Source: Mesostigma viride
Lineage: Eukaryota > Streptophyta > Mesostigmatophyceae > Mesostigmatales > Mesostigmataceae
Length of the DNA stretch: 64,000 nucleotides
NCBI GenBank assembly: GCA_009746045.1
Contig: RPFO01000022.1
Coordinates: 924,899-988,898 of the forward strand
Direction of reading: 5' to 3'
This document shows, piece after piece, positions 56,813-64,000 of the stretch. The notes beneath the pieces are model-generated. The model ran no database searches. It was not told where the DNA came from and saw only the letters and a program-made list of their open reading frames with translations. How positions within the stretch are numbered: position 1 is the stretch's first letter; each line of letters starts with the position of its first letter. The position numbers and the translations under genes were made by a program.

Positions 56813-59800
56813 CTCGCCCCTCTGCTTGAGCATCGTTTTGGTCTCCAGCAGCAACTTTGCCAACTCCTCCACATCAAACGTGAGATTCTCTCCCTCGTCC
56901 ACCAGCGTCTGCAACTGGTGGTACCTGCATGCATGTACACACAACAAATCCACACGACACACTTTGCACCCATGCATGAGAGAAACAACGGTTGGTTCCA
57001 TCAAAATAAGGGTTGTTACCTTTGGTGGTTGGGGCCATCACAGGGTTGCGTGCTGTGAAAGTAAAAAGTGGTGAGTACTCAACATCACCATTAGTAAGAT
57101 GATCTTTGGGCAAGCGACGCCCCTGCCAACTTGCCAATCTTAGCTGCAACTAGGCTGGGCTCTATAGGTGGGCTGTCTGCACGCCACCCAAACTAGTCAA
57201 GTACGCGCCCGAGCCGATAAATGCCCCCCAGTGCATCAAATGGCCATTCCGGTAGAGAGAAAAGAATTGGGACGCCAGCACATCACTTGTTGGGGGCCAT
57301 TCATTTCGTCTTGATGGTCCGTCATGCAAGTCATTCCTGTGCACTGCGGTGTGCATTATTCATGTGTACTTGCTCGCATGCTGCTTTAAAGAGTGCCTGG
57401 CACGATCGAACGTGGGATCGTCCAGAACAGCCTCAGCCTCCTCTGTCAAACAGACTTCCTCAAGCCCCTGTCTGGTCATACGGATCCCACACGACTGTTT
57501 CAAGCCTGCCTGCCCCCCGCATGCTCCTAACCCCCCATGTTACCCACCCCACCCCCACACCCTTTTGTACATAGTGTCACCCCCACCCCCACCCCCATCC
57601 CCACCCACCCCACCACCCATTATCTGACATTGTCCAGGTTCTGCATGAAACACAGGCACACCAATAAAATCCCGCCCCCCCCCCCCCGAATCCCCCCCCT
57701 TACTTCTTGTACACGGTGTCCAGGTTCTGCATGAAGCGATCCGATCGAAGCAGCTCCGTGGCTGTGTACAGCGTGGTCAGCGCTGCCTGAGGGGCGTAGA
57801 AGAGGGATGTGGGAGATGGATTTAGAGCAGGAAGGGTCAGTCCGACACCCAGGGGAAGGGGGCGAAAGGGGGCAGGGTGTGGGAATGTCAACTGCATTCA
57901 GGACAGAATACAGGGAGTCCACGAATCGGCTGAGACCTCTCACCACCATGTACCTGTATGTGTGCACCTGGGATGGTGCAAGGGCTCGCAACGGTTTCCC
58001 AGTGTGACAAACAAGGTCGTGTGTGCATGCATGTTTGCGCCCACTGATGGCTGGCAAATGGCCAACACGATAGTGCTTCCACTAAAACTCCTCGGCCTAT
58101 CATGATGGCAGCTTGCCATACCCTTTAAACTGCGACTCAGTAATGATAGCATCTTGGCTTACCATTTAAACCGACACGGAGCACTCCCACACCTCCCTGC
58201 TCGATACCCCATTCATCAGTCTAGTATGTGCGCTGTCACACGACATCGGCACGCGACTGCTTTCCATCCACCACCCAAAAAATCCTTGCTGCATTCATGC
58301 TCAACCACAATGGCAGGCCTCACGCCCAGCCCGATGGCATCGTAACTGCGACGTGATCGCTCGGGCCCCGCATGCCTGTCGTTGCTCACTTGTGCCTCCC
58401 CTCTCACCTGCTCGTAACTACCGGGGTTCCCCCTGCTGCCCTGGTTGTGACGAGTTGTAATTGAAGACTAGCTGTCCTTGCATTTGCTGCCCTGGTTGGC
58501 CACACTCCCCCCTTGCCGGCTTGACATGCACACAGTCACTACTGGTACTTCCCGCCTCTGTTGCCTGCCACGGTTGCCACCACCTTGCCATCGCCACTTT
58601 GCCTTGCCACGCTCAGCCAGTTGAAATGTGCACCGTCATCACCAGGCCGTTCCCGCCATTAGAAGCCGCCTTGCTTATATGCGATGCTCAGCACCGTTCA
58701 ATAGGCACTTTGTTGCAAACGCACCTGCTTGATGCGTGCCGCCTGCAGGCACTTGACGATGTTGCTGTCGTTGGACTGGCAGCATGAAAGCGCGCCCCAA
58801 ATCTGCGCGGCGTGCTCTTCGTCGCCCGGGCGTGGCGCACGGTGGCTGTGGCGCGAGTCCTCCCCTTGAGGTGTCCGGTTGTATGGCGACAGGTTAAATG
58901 TGGATGTACGCGATGGCGCGTGCGAGCTGCCGTGTTGGGACCCGTTCGCTTCGGTCGGTGCGAGAAAAACTTTCTCTCCCTGGGATGACCCATGCAGGGC
59001 ATGCGTGTGGGGGCGTTGGTAACGACGCATGTGGGAGGGGGGGAAGTGGTGTGTGGGGAGGGAAACAGCAGTGGGGGTAAGGGGGGCCGTAGCGGGGCGT
59101 GCGTAGCCGTGGTGATATGTGGTGGTGGTGGTAAGGGGGGCAGTAGCGCTGGTGACATGCGCGTGTGAGGGGAGAAGGGAGAAGAGGCGGGCAGATGGCC
59201 GTGCCTGGTAGTGGTGTGTGTCAGGGGGTGGCGTGGGAAGCAGCGATGCTCGGTGAAGCTCATAAGGGCTGCTTGTGCCGCCCTGGGCCAAGCTGCTTAG
59301 TCCCACAAACCCTCCTAACTATTTTAAAGGAGGTTGGAGGCATGAAAAGGCCTCAGCCACGATGAGAGCCTCCGGATGTATACGCTATGCCAGGTCCTTC
59401 GCGTTCGGCTAGACAGAAAAGTGCGATTCCATTCACCAGATTATTGCCCCAGAAACCCCGCGGCATGGACGGAAAGTTTGCCTTTGAGTATAAGCCACGC
59501 CTAGGACCCTCGAGCCATCAAGTCGTTTTGTATTCAAGACGAACATGCGTGATGCGGGCCATCTCCTCACCCGCTAAGTCTGCGACACATCACATCTACT
59601 GTCAGCAACCGCAAGCATCGGCTGCCAACCGCAGGGACGCAACTAGACACCGCATCCGATTAGCTAATTAGCTCATTCACGTGCCTTGGATGGGAAACTC
59701 ATGGGGTGCGATGTGTTTTATAATGCGACCACACGCCACGGACGACCGACTGTGCATCAAGGGCCATCGGGGAAAGCGCAACCATTCACCAAATGGGGGA

Positions 59801-62345
59801 CAAGAGAGGTTTTGGCAGACAAGACGTGTTTGGCAACTAGCGCTGCAGACAAGGTGTGCAGTCGTACTGGATGCCCATGCCGTCTACGGGTACCCATGCC
59901 ATCTACTGGGTAAAAGACACGTGCAACGCTGCGCAAACAAAGCGTGTCATGCCTCTGCCTGGTGCAATATTTGTAATTCATGCCTCTGCTCACCTCCACG
60001 CTGTGCAGCGAAAAAGGACAACACCAGGCAAGGGATAACATACACAACAACAGGTCCGACCCCGCTCGCCTACACGTCGCACAACCCACAAACAGGACCC
60101 TCACCTCCACGTCCTGCAAACTTGTCACGTCCCTGCTTGCCACAACAGCTCCGTGGCCAGTTCACCTCCAGGCATTGCGGCGAAAAGGAGCAACGGGGCG
60201 CCACAACTCACCTCCAGGTCGCGCAGGAAGCGTTTCTCATAGTCCAGAAGGACCGATATGTCCGAGCGGATGTCCCGCGCGCCTGCACGCGTGCACATGC
60301 ACACAAGCAAGTAATTATATGAGATAGTACAAGTAAGTATTACATGAGCGACCAAGCAAGCAACCGCCGATGCCCACACACGCACACATCCACATGCACA
60401 AGCACCCCTACACACAGACACGCGCACACACGCTTTCCTGGGAAATGCAAGCGATGCCGACGGGGCATAAGGCAAACGCAGAGGCTTTCTTGCAAAGTGA
60501 GGATCTAGGGCTACATGGGAGCCCACTCATCCCAGCGTGTGAAGTCCCCGACAAGGGCTCTAGATTGGTAGCTGGAGGGCACTTGCGCTGTCCTCTGACA
60601 CGAGACACGCGATCGCCATCTGAACACCATCGTCCACACAAAGCAGTCCTCGTGTCAAAGTTCTGCTGTAGTACCATGCAATAAAGTATACAGGCAATCA
60701 CCTACAGAGATCGTGATGATGTGTAGTAAGTACTTCAATATAGAGAGCTCATGCATGATGTGTAGTAAGTAGTTCAATATGGATAGCTCATGCATGGTGT
60801 GTAGTAAGTACTTAAATATAGAGAGCCCATGTATGATGTGTAGCAAGCAGTTGAATACAGGTAGCTCACGTGTATTCAATGCATGATGTGTAGTAAGTGG
60901 CTCATAACATAGATAGCTCACGTGTGACGTATAGTAAGTAGCTCATAACATAGGTAGCTCACGTGACAGTATCTCCTCATAACATAGATAGCTCATGTGA
61001 TAGTATCTCCTTATAACATAAGTAGCTCAAGTGATAGTATCTCCTCATAACATAGATAGCTCACGTGATAGTATCTCCTCATAACATAGATAGCTAACGT
61101 GATAGTATCCCCTCATAACATAGATAGCTCACGTGATAGTATCTCCTCACAACATAGATAGCTCACGTGATAGTATCTCCTCATAACATAGATAGCTCAC
61201 GTGATAGTATCTCCTCATAACATAGATAGCTCACGTGATAGTATCTCCTCATTGCATGGATAGCTCACGTGATAGTATCTCCTCACAACATAGATAGCTC
61301 GCGTGATAGTATCTCCTCATAACATAGATAGCTCCCGTGATAGTATCTCCTCATCACATAGATAGCTCACGTGATAGTATCTCCTCATCACATAGATAGC
61401 TCACGTGATAGTATCTCCTCCAACGCCTCGTCGTGCATCTCCAGCCGTTGGAACAGAGTCTTGCCAGACGGCACCTCACGCTGCAGGTTGGGCAGGCTCG
61501 CCTTCTGCTCCTTCCCATAGTTGTACCACTGCGCGCAACCAACACGGTGCCAGAGACAACAGACCCATCCGCAAACGGAATTTTTGGTTATATCAGGTCG
61601 TCTTGCTCCTTGCCCATAGTTGTACCACGGCGCCCTCTTGACACGGTACCCCACACGTGAAAGAAACCATCCGCGGGCTATTTGTGGTCGGCATCTTCTT
61701 TCTCCTCGCCTAGCGTGCCAATACGCACAGTTCATCGTGCCACATACTGGGATGAAAACCAAAGACAAGCAGGTTGTGTTGCTGGCAAAGCCAAGGGCCA
61801 GGGGAACATGACCGAGCAGCTTTTCCCGCCACAGTGGCAAGTTCAGCCCTTTATCGTGGGCTACCTTTGTCAAGGAAAGAAAGAACAGCTATCAGAACGG
61901 CAAGGCATGAGCCTAAGTTTAAAGCAAGGAGTAGATTTTTCGCTTTCCATCATAAAGCTTATCCTTCCAGCTGTACAGCGGCCACCCATCCGCTGCGTAA
62001 ATTTGGCCCAGGCAGTGCAGCTGCACAACAACATGACCAACCTGCCGCATGAAGTTGGCACTGTTAGTGAGATTATGTACAAACACATATCTCGATGGCT
62101 CACCCAAGTGAAGTTGGCACAGGTAGTGAGACTAGGTACAGAAACATTACTGTTAACTGTGTGACTCACCTGCTGCGTGAAGTTGGAACAGTTGCTGAAA
62201 CCATGTACGACGGCATGACTAAGTTAAGGGTAAAATCTTATTTTTTTATTCGATGGCTCACCCGCTGGGTGAAGTTGGCACCGATGACAGAGATGGGCAG
62301 TGCGAGAAAGACGACGCTGCAGATCATGGCGACGGCCGCCACAAA
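56813..62345 (-). CDS. Voltage-gated K+ channel-like gene, partial (S6 and cytoplasmic tail)
   Basis: Six exons on minus agree in phase: 62345-62262, 61528-61405, 60282-60212, 58775-58725, 57786-57704 and 56924-56813. The first encodes FVAAVAMICSVVFLALPISV followed by IGANFTQR, the S6 helix and gate of Kv-type K+ channels (family pattern ALPI-x-V-I-x-x-NF). The tail continues WYNYGKEQKASLPNLQREVP, LEMHDEALEEILS, DIRSDISVLLDYEKRFLRDL, NIVKCLQAARIKQ, SDRFMQNLDTVYKK and DVEELAKLLLETKTML, largely helical and possibly coiled coil. S1-S5 and the pore with TVGYG are not in the 1.65 kb left before the window end, so the gene starts beyond it. The 3' end is not resolved. Several introns begin with duplicated exon ends. 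Confidence 0.72.
57631..57736 (-). repeat. 19-bp exon-end duplication in a K+-channel intron
   Basis: TGTCCAGGTTCTGCATGAA (plus reading) lies in the exon at 57718-57736 and again in the following intron at 57631-57649, 87 bp away. The copy has lost a usable GT donor. Confidence 0.85.
57790..58724. other. K+-channel intron, nothing recognised
   Basis: Between the exons at 58725-58775 and 57704-57786. No gene, tRNA or repeat family identified. Confidence 0.5.
58776..59985. other. K+-channel intron, distal part
   Basis: The intron between 60212 and 58775. Frames on both strands (for example minus 58688-59306) are GT-rich low-complexity sequence. Another small exon could be hidden, though phases match without one. 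Confidence 0.4.
59988..60225 (-). repeat. Four spaced copies of an exon end plus donor (TGGAG|GTGA)
   Basis: On minus the true donor is CTGGAG|GTGAGT (GT at 60211). Similar junctions follow at 60165, 60104 and 59993. The fourth is preceded by CCTTTTTCGCTGCA, matching CCTTTTCGCCGCA before the second, so a longer segment was duplicated. The offsets are not multiples of three. Confidence 0.7.
60725..61430 (-). repeat. 34-bp tandem array seeded by a K+-channel splice donor
   Basis: From about 60955 to 61430 the 34-bp unit GATAGTATCTCCTCATAACA + TAGATAGCTCACGT repeats about 14 times. Its minus-strand reading contains GAGGAGATACTATCAC|GTGAGC, exactly the end of the exon at 61405 with its donor. 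Left of it (60725-60955) lies an older, ~39-bp related array (TGTGTAGTAAGTA...GCTCATG). Confidence 0.9.
61506..61652 (-). repeat. ~50-bp duplication spanning a 3' splice site
   Basis: CCCATAGTTGTACCAC with flanking CTGCTCC and ACACGGT (plus reading) occurs at about 61506-61555, across the acceptor at 61529, and again at about 61602-61652 in the upstream intron. Exon-start sequence is therefore copied too. Confidence 0.8.
61985..62275 (-). repeat. About five degenerate copies of the S6-exon end and donor
   Basis: The true junction on minus is GCCAACTTCACCCAGCGG|GTGAGC (GT at 62261). Degenerate copies follow: CCAACTTCACGCAGCAG|GTGAGT (GT at 62169), CCAACTTCACTTGG|GTGAGC (62103), CCAACTTCATGCGGCAG|GTTGG (62041), and a fainter one near 61995. 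Spacing is 60-90 bp. Confidence 0.85.
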
Positions 62346-63160
62346 CTGTGGGCAGGGGACGATGGCGCAAATGCAAGGTGCCGTCGTCAGTGGTTGCCAG
62401 TTCACATTCACACTTTTTCTAAGCTCTCTGTACGCGCGCGGCATCAAAACTTCTCCTCACCATATGGAACAAGTCACAGTATCCACAATATATAACATAG
62501 TATCATGATACATTATATAAATAACAAAAATCTTCACTTTTATATAAATCTTAGTATTATGATACACTACAAGCAACGCTACTTGCATATAAAGAAACAT
62601 GGATTTTTTTTAGGGACATGCTTTAGAATCCCCCCCCCCCCCCATATACACCTCAATAATTAACACGTGACTGCGTCACGTGGGTGCCTGCACAGAGTAA
62701 AGGAGCCTTCAACCCCTATACACAATGAGGAAGGAGGGAGGGCGCCTATCTTCTCTCACTGCCTCTAGTGGGTAGGCCACAGAGCGCTCTATCCACAGCA
62801 TGGGGCCGGGTCGCAACACTGTGGGTACACCACATAGTTAGTGTAAATATTGGCGGAAGCCCTTTTGCCGCTCGGCTCTAAGGTTCCGGACCAATCTCTA
62901 CACTTACTAATACCTACGACTCTTAAGGGTGGAAGTAAACTTAGGTTACCAGCCAGTGGTTATTGCTGGGTGAATATTGCTCCGGAATCCTCGAGCCAAG
63001 CGGCAAAAGGATTCCGGCAAAAATTTATCTTAAACCACAGCACAACCGGAAGCTAAACAGGCCACGAGTGTACAGGATGCATCCGTGTCCACAAACCCAA
63101 CTGACAAAATTTTGCAAAGCTATTCATGCACCCTCTCTGTGTTTCTTGGTGTAGGGGAAC
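62346..63160. other. Upstream K+-channel intron with SINE-like remnant
   Basis: A poly-C run near 62629 is followed by a block at 62640-62850 related to the SINE-like units at 50283-51010 (CACTGCCTCTAGTGGGTAGG, GGCCACAGAG, ACTGTGGGT). No pore-domain exon was found. Confidence 0.5.
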
Positions 63161-63560
63161 CGTCAGCCCGCAAACATGCATGACTGGGTGCAAGCATGCA
63201 TGAGTGGGCGCAAACACGCATGACTGGGCGCAAACATGCATGACTGGGCGCAAACATGCATGACTGGGTGCAAACATGCATGAGTGGGCGCAAGCATGCA
63301 TGACTGGGTGCAAACATGCATGACTGGGCGCAAACATGCATGACTGGGCACAAACACGCATCACTGGGCGCAAACATGCATGGCCGGACCCAAACACGCA
63401 TGACTGGGCGCAAACACGCATGACTGGGCGCAAACATGCATGACTGGGCGCAAACATGCATGACTGGGTGCAAACATGCATGAGTGGGCGCAAACACGCA
63501 TGACTGGGCGCAAGCATGCATGACTGGGCACAAACACGCATGACTGCGCGCAAACACGCT
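63160..63560. repeat. 20-bp minisatellite (CATGACTGGGCGCAAACATG)n
   Basis: About 20 units with C/T and G/A variants. A 20-bp period gives the same repeat in all three frames of a strand, which explains the repetitive Cys/His frames on minus. Confidence 0.93.
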
Positions 63561-63599
63561 TGGTGAGCTTATGCTCGTATTATATTTGAACGACACAGG

Positions 63600-64000
63600 G
63601 GCTCAAGGGGAAGGGCAGCCAGCCGGTTAGATAGTTTTCTATCTAACGTGGGTATTTTACCCCCCGACCTGAAAAACGACCTAGTAAAAATGACGGAATG
63701 GGAATAGGGAATATGAGCTAGGGCCGGTGGTGCCTATCTAATGTTAGGTGTGCGGCACCTAATTAGTGGTACCGGCGGTGTCATATAGGAAAGGGCGGAA
63801 GGGGTGTATTGGTGCCAGAATAATTTTGTGGCACACACCCCTTTCCGTAGGGGACTTACCATATACTTACCGGCCTTAACTTTAAGGCCCTCATCCGTAC
63901 TCCGGTTGTGGAGCTAGCGTTCTACTAAGGGCGGTGGAGGAAAGGGGAGGCGTCCTCCTTGCAGCTTCCCACCCACCCACCCACTGCAGTAGGACTTTGC
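63600..64000. other. Window end with inverted-repeat motifs, no gene seen
   Basis: GGAAGGGGTGTATTGGTGCC pairs with GTGGCACACACCCCTTTCC at about 63790-63850, forming a long hairpin. GGTGCCTATCTAATGTTAGG / TGCGGCACCTAATTAG is another imperfect one. Possibly a small MITE-like element. Confidence 0.45.

Noticed and set aside
60725-61430. Regular repeats that might suggest a CRISPR array
   Set aside because: Units are directly tandem without unique spacers, in a eukaryotic intron, and derive from an exon end. The same holds for 40868-41320 and 63160-63560.
61919-62107. Possible alternative K+-channel exon (LYSWKDKLYDGKRKIYSLL)
   Set aside because: It looks channel-like and has an acceptor-like CAG before it, but no donor follows, and its left part is a degenerate copy of the S6-exon end.

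Overview
The window looks like nuclear DNA of a eukaryote, most likely an alga. Genes are broken by GT-AG introns, coding exons are GC-rich, mobile elements of several eukaryotic classes are present, and one protein looks organelle-targeted. I see no bacterial operons, rRNA genes or complete canonical tRNA genes. I cannot name the species or decide between green and other algae from the sequence alone.

Layout. 1-2.5 kb: tandem and direct repeats. 2.5-6.1 kb: a broken, intron-bearing DDE-type transposase-like gene. 6.6-10.7 kb: remains of a Ty1/copia retrotransposon (protease, then RT/RNase H). 12.5-17.2 kb (+): a class-3 lipase-like gene whose first intron holds a 27-bp minisatellite. 17.6-28.5 kb (+): a large armadillo-repeat gene with phase-0 introns. 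28.5-34.5 kb: repeat-rich, with a 0.9-kb GGAT array, a LINE RT fragment broken by a tRNA-related SINE, and an oppositely oriented LINE ORF1. 35.0-44.5 kb (-): a three-exon HI0933-like flavoprotein gene; its 6.2-kb second intron contains a degenerate Ty3/gypsy chromovirus flanked by ~114-bp inverted repeats, and its first intron a block of compound microsatellites. 45.8-49.9 kb (+): a five-exon gene for a 165-residue uncharacterised protein. 50.3-54.8 kb: SINE-like repeats and two head-to-tail LINE copies on the minus strand. 56.8-62.3 kb and beyond (-): the 3' part of a voltage-gated K+ channel-like gene, cut by the window end.

The splice models are supported by reading-phase agreement: HI0933-like exons sum to 597 codons, the small gene to 166, and all resolved armadillo-gene introns and the K+-channel junctions keep frame.

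The most interesting signal is shared by several unrelated genes. Just inside an intron, the end of the preceding exon together with its 5' splice site is duplicated, sometimes once, sometimes as a tandem array. I see this in the transposase-like, lipase, armadillo, small-protein and K+-channel genes. It suggests that introns here grow by local duplication across exon-intron junctions, leaving decoy or alternative donors.
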